DNA of 64,000 bases from Cryobacterium luteum (lineage in GTDB: Bacteria > Actinomycetota > Actinomycetes > Actinomycetales > Microbacteriaceae): positions 80,322 through 144,321 of the forward strand of contig NZ_FOCN01000009.1 in the NCBI RefSeq assembly GCF_900110125.1, given 5' to 3'. The position numbers and the translations under genes were made by a program. Shown one piece after another: positions 1 to 9,207 of this stretch. The notes below the pieces were generated by a model, which saw nothing but the letters and a program-made list of their open reading frames with translations, made no database searches and was not told where the DNA came from. Numbering within the stretch: the stretch's first letter is position 1; every line of letters starts with the position of its first letter.

Positions 1-72
1 ATGAACCCCGAACGCTCTCTTTTGTCTAGATCTTCATCCTCGCGGCGCCGTACTCAAATGTCAAGTCACGCG

Positions 73-82
73 CTCATATGAG
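73..82. promoter_or_regulatory. Palindrome upstream of SorC-type regulator
   Basis: CTCATATGAG is a perfect 10-bp palindrome 55 bases before the regulator start at 138. A similar CATATG core followed by GA (ACATATGTGA) lies upstream of the paralogous regulator near 4959-4968. It could be an autoregulatory operator; this is inference from symmetry and position only. Confidence 0.35.
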
Positions 83-137
83 AGAATCGTCTTGCGAACC
101 TGAAATTCGGCGCAGAGTGGCGAGGCAGAGGAGAGTC

Positions 138-1082
138 ATGAATATCGGTCCCAGCGAGCTCGTTCAAATGGCCTATGTGGCGCAGCAGCACTATCGTGTC
201 GGAAAATCGCTCGTTGAAATCGCTGACGATATCGACATGTCCCGCTTCAAGGTCGCGCGACTTCTGGCCCGAGCCCGAGAGACCGGACTCGTCACCATTC
301 GGGTGAACGCGCCGGGCACCCTGCACGCCGAACTTGCTCGCCGTCTGGCGGCGGCCTACGGGCTGAACCGGGCGATCGTGGCCAACACGACCACCGATCT
401 CAGCCCGGCTATTCGGGCGGAACTGGGTCGGATCACGGCCAATCTGCTGACCGAGATCGTCACGGAATCCGACGTGCTTGGCATCGCCAGCGGGCGCACC
501 CTCACGGCCATCGTCGACCAACTCGACCGGCTCGCGCCCTGCGATGTCGTGCAGCTCACCGGCATGGCCGGCGACCCGAACCAGACGTCCAGCGACCTGG
601 TGCGGCGCATCTGCGAGATTTCGGGCGGTCGACCGTTTCCGATCTACGCCCCCCTCGTGGTCTCCGATCCGCAGGCCGCTGAAGCGTTCAAGCGCCAGGC
701 ATCCGTTCAAGCCACCTTCCAGCGGATGAGCCGGGTGACGAAGGCGGTGCTCGCGGTCGGCAGTTGGGAGCCGCCGGAGTCCCAGTTGAGCGACGCCCTC
801 AGCGACGACGAGCGCGCCGAGTTGCTCGCCCGCGGCGTTCGCGCCGAAATCAGCGCGACCCTGCTCGACGAACGCGGCCAGCGGGTACCTGCGCTGGAAG
901 GACGCACGCTCGCGATCGACGTAGAGGCGCTGCGCAACATTCCCGAAGTCATCGTCGTGGCCGGTGGCGCCCAGAAGACGGAGGCCTTGCGGGCGGCGCT
1001 GAACACCGGGGTCGTCACCATCCTGGCCACCGATTCGCATATGGCCCAGCGGCTGTTGGACGGCGCGCCGCGCGCCAGGTGA
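138..1082 (+). CDS. SorC/DeoR-type sugar-binding transcriptional regulator
   Basis: A 314-residue regulator. An N-terminal helix-turn-helix at about residues 24-45 (SLVEIADDIDMSRFKVARLL) is followed by a sugar-phosphate-binding SorC effector domain that ends in the typical G-G-x-x-K-x-x-A-x-x-A-A-L pattern and TDSHMAQRLL. ATG 138 is chosen over ATG 78 because GGAGAG lies just upstream and because the start then matches the paralogue at 5037. It converges on the sugar ABC transporter genes and probably controls them or a lost neighbouring pathway. The effector is not predictable from sequence alone. Confidence 0.88.
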   Translation: MNIGPSELVQMAYVAQQHYRVGKSLVEIADDIDMSRFKVARLLARARETGLVTIRVNAPGTLHAELARRLAAAYGLNRAIVANTTTDLSPAIRAELGRITANLLTEIVTESDVLGIASGRTLTAIVDQLDRLAPCDVVQLTGMAGDPNQTSSDLVRRICEISGGRPFPIYAPLVVSDPQAAEAFKRQASVQATFQRMSRVTKAVLAVGSWEPPESQLSDALSDDERAELLARGVRAEISATLLDERGQRVPALEGRTLAIDVEALRNIPEVIVVAGGAQKTEALRAALNTGVVTILATDSHMAQRLLDGAPRAR

Positions 1083-1099
1083 ACCCCCGGGAGCAAATG

Positions 1100-1141
1100 C
1101 GTGGTGCCGCGGTCGAGAGAATTCTCGACCGCGGCACCACG
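1100..1141. terminator. Bidirectional terminator hairpin
   Basis: A perfect 19-bp inverted repeat (1100-1118 with 1123-1141) with the tetraloop GAAT sits between the convergent regulator and binding-protein genes. The T-tract is weak, as is usual in high-GC actinobacteria. It could serve both strands. Confidence 0.8.
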
Positions 1142-1164
1142 TTTGTGTTCGGGTAGGCGGTGCC

Positions 1165-2235
1165 TTACTCGCCCTGACCTGGCAGGTTCTCGAAGGCGAT
1201 ATCGCCCGTGATGAGGTTGCCGGCGATCAGCTCGCTGAGAGCGTCGAGGAAGGTCGGGCGGTCGGACACGACGTGCTCGATGGCGTCACCGACATTGTCG
1301 GTGGTGATCGGGGGCATGAGGTAGAGGAGGTTCTTGTCGACCTCTTCGCCGCGGGCGATCTTGGCAGCGACGGCGACACCCGTGGCGAGCTGGACGGTGC
1401 CGTTCTGCAGGCTGGTCCCGATGAAATCGCCGTTCTCGACGGCGTTGAGGCCGTCTTCGATTCCGTCGATGCCCACGACCGGTACACCCTCGATGCCGGC
1501 TTCGCGCAGGGCCTGCACGGCACCGAGACCCATGTCATCGTTCTGAGCGATCACACCATCGATCTCGCCGCCGAACGCGGAGATCCAGTTCTTCACCTTG
1601 TTGATGGCTTCGTCGCGGCTCCAGTTGGCCGTGTCCTTGGCGAGAACGGTGATTCCCGGGTTTTCGGCCAGCACGTTGTCGATTCCCTGGCCGCGGTTGA
1701 TCTCACCGGATCCACCGAGCGGTCCCTGCAGGATCACCACGTTGCCGGAACCACCGAGCGCCTCCATCATCATTTCAGCTTCCTGCTCGCCTGCCGCGAC
1801 GTCGTCGGGCTGAACACTGCCGGCGACCTCGGAGTTGTTCAGGGTGGCATTCACGTCGAGGAAGGGGATGCCGGCTGCCTTCGCAGCCGCGACCTGCGGC
1901 TGGAGGGTCTCGAGCTGCACCGGAACGACGACGATGGCGTCAACTGCGGCACTGATGTACTGGTCGATCTGGTTGGCCTGGGTTCTGACGTCCATTCCCG
2001 CTGAATTCCAGAGAATGTCGATGTCGTTCTCTTCGGCGTAGCGGTCGATGCCTTCTTTGCCCTCGGTGATAAACGACGACATGTCATAGACCGTCACACC
2101 GATAGTGACTCGGTCGCCCGCGTCGTCGCCCTGATTGGCGGTGGGGTCCCCTGCCCCGCACGCGGTGAGCGAGAGCGCTGTCAGCCCGGCGATCGCGATT
2201 CCGGTCGCGCGACGGATAGTGCGTGTGATCTTCAT
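1165..2235 (-). CDS. Sugar ABC transporter substrate-binding lipoprotein (RbsB-like)
   Basis: A 356-residue periplasmic-binding protein of the ribose/galactose type (Peripla_BP_4). It starts with a lipoprotein signal peptide (KITRTIRR, hydrophobic core, lipobox LTAC) and carries family stretches such as [19 protein letters not shown] and [19 protein letters not shown]. The start at 2235 is preceded by CGGAGGAATCA. It is the last gene of a permease/ATPase/binding-protein operon read from 4864. The open frame runs on upstream through the permease gene, but that extension is out-of-frame shadow. The substrate (pentose, polyol or similar) is unknown. Confidence 0.92.
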   Translation of the reverse strand: MKITRTIRRATGIAIAGLTALSLTACGAGDPTANQGDDAGDRVTIGVTVYDMSSFITEGKEGIDRYAEENDIDILWNSAGMDVRTQANQIDQYISAAVDAIVVVPVQLETLQPQVAAAKAAGIPFLDVNATLNNSEVAGSVQPDDVAAGEQEAEMMMEALGGSGNVVILQGPLGGSGEINRGQGIDNVLAENPGITVLAKDTANWSRDEAINKVKNWISAFGGEIDGVIAQNDDMGLGAVQALREAGIEGVPVVGIDGIEDGLNAVENGDFIGTSLQNGTVQLATGVAVAAKIARGEEVDKNLLYLMPPITTDNVGDAIEHVVSDRPTFLDALSELIAGNLITGDIAFENLPGQGE

Positions 2236-2318
2236 TGATTCCTCCGTGTTGGGTTCCCGGTGCCGGGAGTGCGTGGCGCCAGCGCGAATGCGCGTGGGCC
2301 AAGTGCGTGGTGACGAAA

Positions 2319-3296
2319 CTAAACGGGCCGTTTGGAGGCCCACACGTCGACGGCGACGGCCGTGACGATGAGCATCCCCTTGATGACGTCCTGCCAGTAG
2401 GCGGGAACGGTGAGAATGTCGAGTCCGTTGTTGAGGGTTTGGATGAGCAGAAGGCCCAGCGCCGTGCCCCAGATGGTGCCCCGGCCACCGAGCAGGCTGG
2501 CTCCGCCGATCACGACCGCCGCGATGGCATCGAGTTCGTACCCCTGGCCCAGGTTCGGTGACCCGCTGATCACGCGGGATGAGAGCATGATTCCGGAAAG
2601 CCCCGCGAGCGCTCCGCTGATCGCGTAGACGCTGAACAGGATGCGTCCCGTCTTGACCCCCGCGATCTCGGCGGCCAGGCGGTTGCCGCCCACCGCATAG
2701 ACGCGCATGCCGTAGGCGGTGCGCTTCATCAGGATTCCGAAACCCACGATGCTGACAATCATCAGGATCACGGGGATCGTCAGCCCGAAGATTTCGGTGT
2801 TGGCGATCTGACCATAGGCAGCCGGCAGTCCGTTGATCGGTGCGCCACCACCGACGACGAATGCGAGGCCGGAGGCCAGGGTGAGCATGCCCAGGGTGGC
2901 GATGAACGGTGGCACGTTGATGATCGAGACCACCAGCCCGTTGATCGAGCCGGCGATCAGCCCGACGGCCACGGCAACCAGCAATGCCAGCCAGACGCGA
3001 TCGGGGAAGGTTTTGGCGGTCAGTGCCCCCGACATGGCGCTGAGGGCGATGATGCTGCCCACCGACAGGTCGATACCGCCAGTGAGGATGACGAGGGTCT
3101 GGCCGAGAGCGATGAGGGCGAACGGTGCGGCAGCGATGAGGATCGTGACGACGTTGTCGACGGTCCCGAACCGGGCGCTGCGATAGAGGAAGAACGAGAT
3201 AATGAGCACCATCACGATGACCATCGCGTAGCGCACCGCAAGGTCCTGCAACCATTTTGCGGAGAAACGCCGCGTGGTGTCCTGGGTAATTGTCAT
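2319..3296 (-). CDS. Sugar ABC transporter permease (RbsC-like)
   Basis: A 325-residue inner-membrane permease of the BPD_transp_2 family. The hallmark is the [18 protein letters not shown] segment about 65-85 residues in, and the protein consists mostly of hydrophobic segments. It lies 2 bases after the ATPase stop, so the two are translated together. It forms the channel of the importer whose binding protein follows 83 bases downstream. Confidence 0.93.
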   Translation of the reverse strand: MTITQDTTRRFSAKWLQDLAVRYAMVIVMVLIISFFLYRSARFGTVDNVVTILIAAAPFALIALGQTLVILTGGIDLSVGSIIALSAMSGALTAKTFPDRVWLALLVAVAVGLIAGSINGLVVSIINVPPFIATLGMLTLASGLAFVVGGGAPINGLPAAYGQIANTEIFGLTIPVILMIVSIVGFGILMKRTAYGMRVYAVGGNRLAAEIAGVKTGRILFSVYAISGALAGLSGIMLSSRVISGSPNLGQGYELDAIAAVVIGGASLLGGRGTIWGTALGLLLIQTLNNGLDILTVPAYWQDVIKGMLIVTAVAVDVWASKRPV

Positions 3297-3298
3297 GC

Positions 3299-4864
3299 TC
3301 AGTTGTCCTTCTGATTGTTCGTGGACGGGTCGGCGGGGTCGGGGTCGGAGGATTCGATGCCCTCGAGTCCGCTGGCCAGCCGAAAGATGGTGTCCTGCAC
3401 GCCTGGATGCGCCAGTTGCTCGGAATCGAGCTCACCGGCGATGATGCCGTTGCGCAGGACGAGCGCCCGATGGGACAAGCTCAGGATCTCCGGCATGTCG
3501 CTGGAGGCCATGACCACCGCCATCCCTTGCTCAGCGAGGTCCACGATGATGCGGTAAATCTCGCTGCGAGCGCCGACGTCAACGCCACGGGTTGGTTCAT
3601 CGAGGATGAGAACATCTACGGGGGAGGTGAGCCAGCGCGCCAGCACGACCTTCTGCTGATTGCCACCGGAGAGCGTCTCCATCGATTGGTCGAGCCCGCG
3701 GCTGCGCAGCTTGACGGCGTCCATGGCCTCGCGCACCTGCGACCGGCGAAAGCCCTGTCGAAGCAGTCCGCCAACCGAGAATTTGTCCATCCGGGGCAGT
3801 GTGGCGTTGTCGAGTACGCTCATCGACAGCACGGCTCCGGCACCCTTGCGGTCCTCCGGAACGAAGGCCATGCGAGCCGCAATCGCTGCTGCGGGCGTGC
3901 CTCCCTTGATCGTGGTTCCCTTGACCCTGATCGAACCGGCGGTGCTCTTACGAATACCAAACACCGTTTCCAGCAATTCCGTGCGGCCGGCCCCGACGAG
4001 TCCGGCCAGACCGACGATCTCGCCCCGCCTCACAGTGAGGCTGAGCGGCGCGGCCGCGCCGGACACGTGCAGGTTGTCGATCTCGAGCACGGCTTCCGTA
4101 CCGGGCTCCGGCAGGGCGGGAAAGAGGCCTTCGAGCTCACGACCGATCATGGCCGTGACGATGTCATCGTCGGTGAGGTTGCGCAGGGCCTCGTCGAGCA
4201 CGAGCTCGCCGTCCCGCAAGACCAGGACGCGGTCCGCGAGAGCGCGCATTTCTTCCATTTTGTGGGTCGTGAAAAGCAGGGCCACACCGCGGTCGCGCAG
4301 TGTGCGCATCACCTCGATCAGTTTTCCGACTTCACGCTCGGCGATGGCGCTGGATGGCTCGTCGAGCAGGATGACGCGAGCTCCGGTGTTGGTCGCCTTG
4401 ACGATTTCCACGATTTGCCGCAAACCGACGGGGAGGCTGCCCATGCGCCGCGTCGGCTCGATGTCGACGCCGAAGACGTGCAGAATCTGTCGGGCCGATT
4501 CAATCATCGCCCGGCGTCGCAGGCCGAACGGTCCGCTCAATTCGCGCCCGATGAAGATGTTCTCGTAGACCGTCATCTCCAGCACGGAGGCCAGTTCCTG
4601 GGGAACGATCGCCACCCCGAGCCGGTAGGCCGCTTGCGGGTTGCCGCTCGGAAGGCGTTCGCCACGCACGAGCACCTCGCCGGAGTCCGGCCGGTACTGC
4701 CCGGACGCGATCTTCATCAGCGTAGACTTTCCGGCGCCGTTCTCACCTGCCAGTGCGGTGATCGTTCCCGGAGCGAGCGAGAGGGAGATGCCCTTGAGCA
4801 CCGGAATCCCACCAAATGCCTTGGTCAGATCGCGGCATTCCAAGGTGCCCAGTTCATCTGCCAT
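3299..4864 (-). CDS. Sugar ABC transporter ATPase, two ABC domains (RbsA/MglA-like)
   Basis: A 521-residue ATPase with two fused nucleotide-binding domains. The first has Walker [10 protein letters not shown] and a Walker B ending LLDEPSSA. The second has the usual variant P-loop region [14 protein letters not shown], the signature TLSGGNQQK and a Walker B ending [12 protein letters not shown] 4864 has AAGGTGAGG upstream; the frame stays open to 4921 but that start has no ribosome site. First gene of the three-gene importer operon, divergent from the SorC-type gene at 5037. Confidence 0.92.
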   Translation of the reverse strand: MADELGTLECRDLTKAFGGIPVLKGISLSLAPGTITALAGENGAGKSTLMKIASGQYRPDSGEVLVRGERLPSGNPQAAYRLGVAIVPQELASVLEMTVYENIFIGRELSGPFGLRRRAMIESARQILHVFGVDIEPTRRMGSLPVGLRQIVEIVKATNTGARVILLDEPSSAIAEREVGKLIEVMRTLRDRGVALLFTTHKMEEMRALADRVLVLRDGELVLDEALRNLTDDDIVTAMIGRELEGLFPALPEPGTEAVLEIDNLHVSGAAAPLSLTVRRGEIVGLAGLVGAGRTELLETVFGIRKSTAGSIRVKGTTIKGGTPAAAIAARMAFVPEDRKGAGAVLSMSVLDNATLPRMDKFSVGGLLRQGFRRSQVREAMDAVKLRSRGLDQSMETLSGGNQQKVVLARWLTSPVDVLILDEPTRGVDVGARSEIYRIIVDLAEQGMAVVMASSDMPEILSLSHRALVLRNGIIAGELDSEQLAHPGVQDTIFRLASGLEGIESSDPDPADPSTNNQKDN

Positions 4865-4922
4865 CAGCCTCACCTTTCGTGCAAGGAGAGCTGGCGATAG
4901 AGCCTCTTTGCGATCAACCATC

Positions 4923-4938
4923 GAAAACGAATGTTTTC
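4923..4938. promoter_or_regulatory. Putative operator between importer operon and SorC regulator
   Basis: GAAAAC-N4-GTTTTC is a perfect 6-4-6 inverted repeat in an AT-rich stretch of the 172-base divergent intergenic region (4865-5036). The region also contains ACATATGT (4959-4966), resembling the palindrome in front of the paralogous regulator. Both are plausible SorC binding sites; this rests on symmetry and position only. Confidence 0.4.
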
Positions 4939-5036
4939 AAACTCTAACCACAAAAAATACATATGTGAAACCACCATGCACAAATGAGCGAAGTGCTACC
5001 CTTGAGCGCAGGCAAACTCAATGGAAGAGAGTTGCG

Positions 5037-5969
5037 TTGAAACGGAACGATGAAGAGCGTATGGCCGACGTCGCAACGCGTCACTTCATTGGCAACCTCT
5101 CGAGGATCGAAATCGCCGAGGAACTGGGAATCTCTCGATTCAAGGTGGCCCGGTTGCTCGAGCAGGCCATTGAACTGGGAATTGTCACGATTGATATCGG
5201 CCTGCCCGGTGTCGTGGACCTCGACCTGTCCATTGCCCTGCAGAAACGATTCGGGCTCAAACGCGCGATCGCCGTGATGACCCCCAGTCCGCGACCCGAG
5301 GTCGTGCAAGAGGCGTTGGGTCGGGTCGGCGCTCAGCTGCTGAGCGAAATCCTCGTCGACGGCGACGTCCTGGGCGTTACCGCCGGGCGTACGCTCAGCC
5401 ACATGGCGCACCACATCGGTGAGATCGCCCGCTGCGAGGTCGTACAACTGGCCGGGGTTGCCGGGCCGGTTCGCGAGAACGGCATCGATATCGTGCGCCG
5501 CATCGCCCTGGCATCCGGTGGAAACGCCTATCCGATTTTCGCCCCCCTCCTGGTGAAAGATCGCGCCACAGCGATCGCGCTGCGCAGTGATCCGGTCATC
5601 CACGAGACGTTTCGACGTTTCGACGGGGTCACCAAGGCCGTCGTCGCGATCGGAAGCTGGAACCCGCCGGATTCCCAGCTGTATGACAACGCCCGGAATA
5701 TCGGCGTACTCGATGACCTCCTCCGCCGAAACGTTCTGGCCGAGGTGGCAGCGACCCTGCTCGATTCACGCGGCCAGGAAATAGATGCCGTGGCCGACCG
5801 CTCGGTCGCCATCAGCTCGGCGCAACTGCATGCCATCCCCGATGTCATCGGCCTGGCCGGAGGCACCCTGAAGGCCGCGGCGGTGCGCAGTGCAATCGAC
5901 AGCGGACTGGTCACCTCGCTCGTCACCGATACCGGTTTGGCGCAACGGCTGTTGAGCCAGCCGGCGTAG
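5037..5969 (+). CDS. SorC/DeoR-type sugar-binding transcriptional regulator (paralogue)
   Basis: A 310-residue paralogue of the regulator at 138: HTH at about 22-43 (SRIEIAEELGISRFKVARLL) and a SorC effector domain ending GLAGGTLKAAAVRSAI and TGLAQRLL. I choose TTG 5037 (MKRNDEERMADV...) because GGAAGAGAG lies just upstream and it gives the same N-terminal length as the first paralogue. The next ATG at 5061 would cut into the HTH-flanking helix. Divergent from the importer operon, so probably its direct regulator. Confidence 0.87.
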   Translation: MKRNDEERMADVATRHFIGNLSRIEIAEELGISRFKVARLLEQAIELGIVTIDIGLPGVVDLDLSIALQKRFGLKRAIAVMTPSPRPEVVQEALGRVGAQLLSEILVDGDVLGVTAGRTLSHMAHHIGEIARCEVVQLAGVAGPVRENGIDIVRRIALASGGNAYPIFAPLLVKDRATAIALRSDPVIHETFRRFDGVTKAVVAIGSWNPPDSQLYDNARNIGVLDDLLRRNVLAEVAATLLDSRGQEIDAVADRSVAISSAQLHAIPDVIGLAGGTLKAAAVRSAIDSGLVTSLVTDTGLAQRLLSQPA

Positions 5970-6020
5970 GGTGCGCCGTCGGCACGACCTCGTACTCACC
6001 ATCAGACCTGGAGTAGACAC

Positions 6021-6080
6021 ATGCATGCAGACAGCACCGCCCAGACCATCGTCATTGATGGTGGCTATACCGCCTTGTAG
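6021..6080 (+). pseudogene. C-terminal remnant of a short-chain dehydrogenase
   Basis: Twenty codons read MHADSTAQTIVIDGGYTAL followed by TAG. The string TAQTIVIDGGYTAL is the standard C-terminal end of classical SDR dehydrogenases (the D-G-G-x-T motif), yet no Rossmann fold or active-site part is present upstream. The frame is open from the end of the preceding regulator gene (5970), with no SDR-like residues there. I read this as the scar of a deleted SDR gene that once followed the regulator. Confidence 0.6.
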
Positions 6081-6088
6081 GCCGGGCG

Positions 6089-7399
6089 TCAGGCGGTCGG
6101 GCCGGGCCCCTTGATGCTCGCGGTGAGCGGCTCGGCCGAGGCTCGGCTCACGAAGCAGTAGTAGTTGCGCGGTTCAGCGCTCCACTGCTCGGCGGTGATC
6201 GGGTAGCTGCCCTGCATCTGCAGGTTCGGGTAGGCGCCGGCCGCGGTCAGGTCGAGGATGCCGGGCGCCGTGCAGAGCAGGTTGATCTGGGCGGCCAGGG
6301 CGGCCTCGCCGGGAAACACGGTGGTCGCGTCGCCGCCGAAGTTTCCGCGATAGACCAGCTGGGCGGTGTGCTCGGCAGCGCAATCGACGACGGTGAAGTC
6401 TTCCTCCCACGGTGACGCATACGGTTCGAGGCACTCGCCCCCGAACAGGGTGTTCCACTCGTGCACACCGGCGGGCTGCGCGGCCGCGATCTCCGGGATG
6501 GGCGTTGGAGTCGGGGTGGGCGTCGGCGCAGCGGATGCCGTCGGTGCCGGTGCGGCTGCGGGGCTCGGGACGAGCCGCTGGCCCAGAAAGTACAGCCCGA
6601 CGAGCACGATGAGGGCGAGCAGCCCGACGGCCGTCCAGATCAGGGTGGCCTGGGTCGTTCCGGGGGCGCTACGGCGCGAGCGGTGGCGGCTCGGTGGCTC
6701 AAGGCCAGCGTCGACGTTGCCGGCGGTGGAATCCGGTTTCGTCAGGAGCACCGTCGGCTGATCGGCAGCGGTTTCACCCAGGCGGATGCCCGGCGCCGGG
6801 TCGGGCGCGTCGGCCTCGGTGTCAGAGACGGGCAGGAGCACCGTGGCGATCGCGGAGGGCGGCTCAATACTTTCTGGCTGGACAGCGACTGATTCAACCG
6901 GTTCAACGGCGATGGGTTCGACGGCGGCCGGCTCGACGACGAGCGCGTCGTGCCGTTCCGGCTCGACGTCGGCCGGCGGAAGGTCAGGCTCACTGGTCAC
7001 AGTGTCAGCAGGAGCGCCGGCCTCAGCGGACTGGGGGTCAGCGGCATCAGCGGCGTCGGGCTCAGTGGCAACCGGTTGCGGCAGCGGAGTCGTCCACCAG
7101 GGGGCCGGCCCTGCTGGAGCGGCAGCAACGGGCGGTGCGATCGGTTCGACGATCGGTTCGACGACCGGTTCGACAGCTGGTTCAGCCACCGGTTCAGCGG
7201 AGCGACGAGCGCGGCGACCGAATCGGGTCGCGGGCGCCGGGGCATCCGCTTGTTCGGCGGCCGTCGGTGTCGCTGGCGACTCCTCGGAGTCGAGGCCAGC
7301 ATCAGCGTCGATAGTGCCATCGGCCGGGTCGGTCTGGGGGTTCGGGTCGAGCTGCGACGCGAGCCAGTCGATTCCGCGCTCGTCGTCGTCTGGTGACAC
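6089..7399 (-). CDS. Septum-formation-like membrane protein with proline-rich cytoplasmic region
   Basis: A 436-residue protein. Residues 1-245 are acidic and low-complexity with Glu-Pro repeats (about 69-90), one transmembrane helix spans about 252-272, and a Pro-Thr linker (TPTPTPTP) leads to an extracytoplasmic domain (about 310-436). That domain has two early cysteines (GGECLEPY, VVDCAAEHTAQ), resembling the Septum_form domain of actinobacteria. The GTG start shares one base with the pyrE stop (TAGTG), implying translational coupling. Function unproven; envelope or division role is inference. Confidence 0.7.
   Translation of the reverse strand: MSPDDDERGIDWLASQLDPNPQTDPADGTIDADAGLDSEESPATPTAAEQADAPAPATRFGRRARRSAEPVAEPAVEPVVEPIVEPIAPPVAAAPAGPAPWWTTPLPQPVATEPDAADAADPQSAEAGAPADTVTSEPDLPPADVEPERHDALVVEPAAVEPIAVEPVESVAVQPESIEPPSAIATVLLPVSDTEADAPDPAPGIRLGETAADQPTVLLTKPDSTAGNVDAGLEPPSRHRSRRSAPGTTQATLIWTAVGLLALIVLVGLYFLGQRLVPSPAAAPAPTASAAPTPTPTPTPIPEIAAAQPAGVHEWNTLFGGECLEPYASPWEEDFTVVDCAAEHTAQLVYRGNFGGDATTVFPGEAALAAQINLLCTAPGILDLTAAGAYPNLQMQGSYPITAEQWSAEPRNYYCFVSRASAEPLTASIKGPGPTA
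7142..7201. repeat. 12-bp coding minisatellite (Glu-Pro repeats)
   Basis: Five tandem units of CGGTTCGACGAT-type sequence, progressively diverged, encode E-P-[V/I]-[V/A] repeats in the cytoplasmic part of the septum-formation-like protein. Confidence 0.8.
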
Positions 7400-7947
7400 T
7401 AGTTCAGCCCCAGGTCCTCAAGGGAGATCGCGGCGAAGTACGGGTAGCCGGCGGCCTCGATCACTTCGCGGGCACCGGTGTTGCGGTCGACGACAACGGC
7501 GACGCCGGCGATCTCGGCACCAACCTTGAGTAGGGCTTCGATGGCGGCGAGGGGCGATCCACCGGTGGTCGAGGTGTCTTCGAGCACGATCACGCGCTTG
7601 CCGGCGAGGTCAGGTCCCTCAACCTGGCGGCCGCGGCCGTGGTCCTTCGGTTCCTTGCGCACGACGAAGGCGTCATAGCTCAAGCCTTGGGCGGCGCCCT
7701 GGTGCATAACGGCTGCGGCGATCGGGTCAGCGCCCATAGTCATGCCACCGACAGCGACGACGTCGGGAACGTTCTTAATGAGGTCGAGCATGACCTGCCC
7801 GATCAGCGGGGCGACTCGGTGATCGAGGCTCACCCGGCGCAGGTCCACGTAGTACGTGGCTTTCTTACCACTTGTGAGAACGAAGTCTCCGTGAAAAACG
7901 GCCTCGGCCGAGATGAAGTCGATGAGTTTCTGCCGTGTATCAGTCAC
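7399..7947 (-). CDS. pyrE: Orotate phosphoribosyltransferase
   Basis: A 182-residue enzyme that converts orotate and PRPP to OMP in de novo pyrimidine synthesis. It shows GDFVLTSGKKATYYVDLR near the N-terminus and the PRPP-binding signature VIVLEDTSTTGGSPL. GTG 7947 gives the usual family length; the longer open frame upstream is not homologous. No clear ribosome site precedes it, and it starts 22 bases after the small membrane-protein gene. Confidence 0.95.
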   Translation of the reverse strand: MTDTRQKLIDFISAEAVFHGDFVLTSGKKATYYVDLRRVSLDHRVAPLIGQVMLDLIKNVPDVVAVGGMTMGADPIAAAVMHQGAAQGLSYDAFVVRKEPKDHGRGRQVEGPDLAGKRVIVLEDTSTTGGSPLAAIEALLKVGAEIAGVAVVVDRNTGAREVIEAAGYPYFAAISLEDLGLN

Positions 7948-7969
7948 ACAGGCAAGTTTAGGGGGGTGC

Positions 7970-8158
7970 TTAGAAGATGCGCACCAGGTTGCGACGCTCG
8001 GTCTGGCGATAGCCGTCGCGGTGAACCTCGACGACGAGGGCGGCGATGGATGCAATGGTAACGAGCAGGATTGCGATGAGGACGAACACGAGATGCCTTT
8101 CGAAGGAGGTGGAGTGGCCCGGCACGGAGGCGACATTGCTCGTGTTTGACCCTCTCAT
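7970..8158 (-). CDS. Small single-pass membrane protein
   Basis: A 62-residue protein with one transmembrane helix (about residues 22-43, LVFVLIAILLVTIASIAALVV) and a basic C-terminus (RQTERRNLVRIF). AGGGGTGATCAA directly precedes ATG 8158. First gene of the pyrE transcription unit and divergent from the LysR gene. I do not recognise the family. Confidence 0.65.
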   Translation of the reverse strand: MRGSNTSNVASVPGHSTSFERHLVFVLIAILLVTIASIAALVVEVHRDGYRQTERRNLVRIF

Positions 8159-8221
8159 TTGATCACCCCTAACCGTGCAGCACAATGGCTTTATTCTGCA
8201 TGAACTCTTTAGACTAGCTAC

Positions 8222-9136
8222 ATGGACGTGCAACGACTCGAACTGCTTCGCGAACTTGCCGACCGCGGCAGCGTCACGGCGGTCGCCCTCGCCACCCACC
8301 GCACCCCCTCGGCCGTCTCCCAACAGCTCAAGGTGCTCGAACGTGAGGCCGGCCTGCCGCTCACCCAGCGGCAGGGGCGCGGCCTCGTACTCACCGACGC
8401 CGGCCGCGCCCTCGCCCGCAGCGCAACGGATGTCGCGGTGTCACTCGCGAAGGCCACCGCGCTCTGGGACGAATTTCGCAACCACGCCTCTGGCGAGGTG
8501 AGTCTGGTCACCTTTCCCACCGCCGGCCAGATGCTGCTCCCCGGCGTGATCAAGCAGCTCGGGGCGGACCTCGTGCTCAATTGCGCCGACGAAGACCCCG
8601 AACTGAGCGACTTTCCCGCGTTCACGGCCGAGTATGACATCGTGCTCGCCCACTCGATGAGCGGCCAGCTGTCCTGGGCGGGCCGCGGGTTGAGCGTCGT
8701 TCCGCTCATGACCGAGCCGCTGGATGTGGGCCTGCCGGTGGGGCATCCGCTGGCCGATCGCGCCTGGGTCGGCCCCAGAGACCTCGTCGGTGAGACCTGG
8801 ATCGGCGTGACCGACGGCTACCCGTTCGAGCGCATTCTGCACGCGATCGAGCAGGAAGCCGGCTCGCGGTTGTCGATGTCGCAGCGCTTTGCCGACCTCG
8901 CCCTGATCGAATCGTTCGTGATTGCCGGGCTGGGCATCGCGCTCGTGCCGCGGTACACCTCGGGCGGCGGGCAGCCCGGCCGCGTCGTGCTCAAACCGCT
9001 GCGCGGTGTGGAATCGGAGCGTCAGATCGTGGCCCTGATGCGCCCCGACCGAGCCGAACGGCTGGCCGTGCGCACCGTCGTTGAGGCCCTGCGCGCCGAG
9101 GCCGCGCGGGTGCAGCAAGCCCACACCGCTCCGTAG
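8222..9136 (+). CDS. LysR-family transcriptional regulator
   Basis: A 304-residue LysR protein: N-terminal winged HTH (about 3-62, with SVTAVALATHRTPSAVSQQL as the recognition region) and a periplasmic-binding-like effector domain. It lies between pyrE and the catabolic operon, divergent from the first and convergent with the second, so its target is not obvious. Start at ATG 8222 gives the standard length. Effector unknown. Confidence 0.92.
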   Translation: MDVQRLELLRELADRGSVTAVALATHRTPSAVSQQLKVLEREAGLPLTQRQGRGLVLTDAGRALARSATDVAVSLAKATALWDEFRNHASGEVSLVTFPTAGQMLLPGVIKQLGADLVLNCADEDPELSDFPAFTAEYDIVLAHSMSGQLSWAGRGLSVVPLMTEPLDVGLPVGHPLADRAWVGPRDLVGETWIGVTDGYPFERILHAIEQEAGSRLSMSQRFADLALIESFVIAGLGIALVPRYTSGGGQPGRVVLKPLRGVESERQIVALMRPDRAERLAVRTVVEALRAEAARVQQAHTAP

Positions 9137-9155
9137 CTCCGCCAGAATGCACCAC

Positions 9156-9184
9156 GTGCCCGATTGGACGGTCCAATCGGGCAC
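9156..9184. terminator. Bidirectional terminator of LysR gene and pyrimidine operon
   Basis: A perfect 14-bp inverted repeat (9156-9169 with 9171-9184) around a single central G lies between the convergent LysR gene and the end of the catabolic operon, followed by TTCTGT. Confidence 0.75.
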
Positions 9185-9207
9185 TTCTGTGCGGTAGCGG
9201 CCAATAA

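Noticed and set aside
66..1040. Minus-strand frame opposite the first SorC-type regulator
   Set aside because: Arg/Gly/His-rich shadow composition, and the plus strand has a complete regulator with ribosome site.
1165..3435. A single 756-codon minus-strand frame spanning binding protein and permease
   Set aside because: Only the first part from the binding-protein start at 2235 is homologous to anything; upstream it is antiphase to the clear RbsC-like permease and has a shadow composition.
3290..4900. Long plus-strand frame (536 codons) opposite the sugar ATPase
   Set aside because: Antisense shadow of the rbsA-like gene; no domain-like segments or ribosome site.
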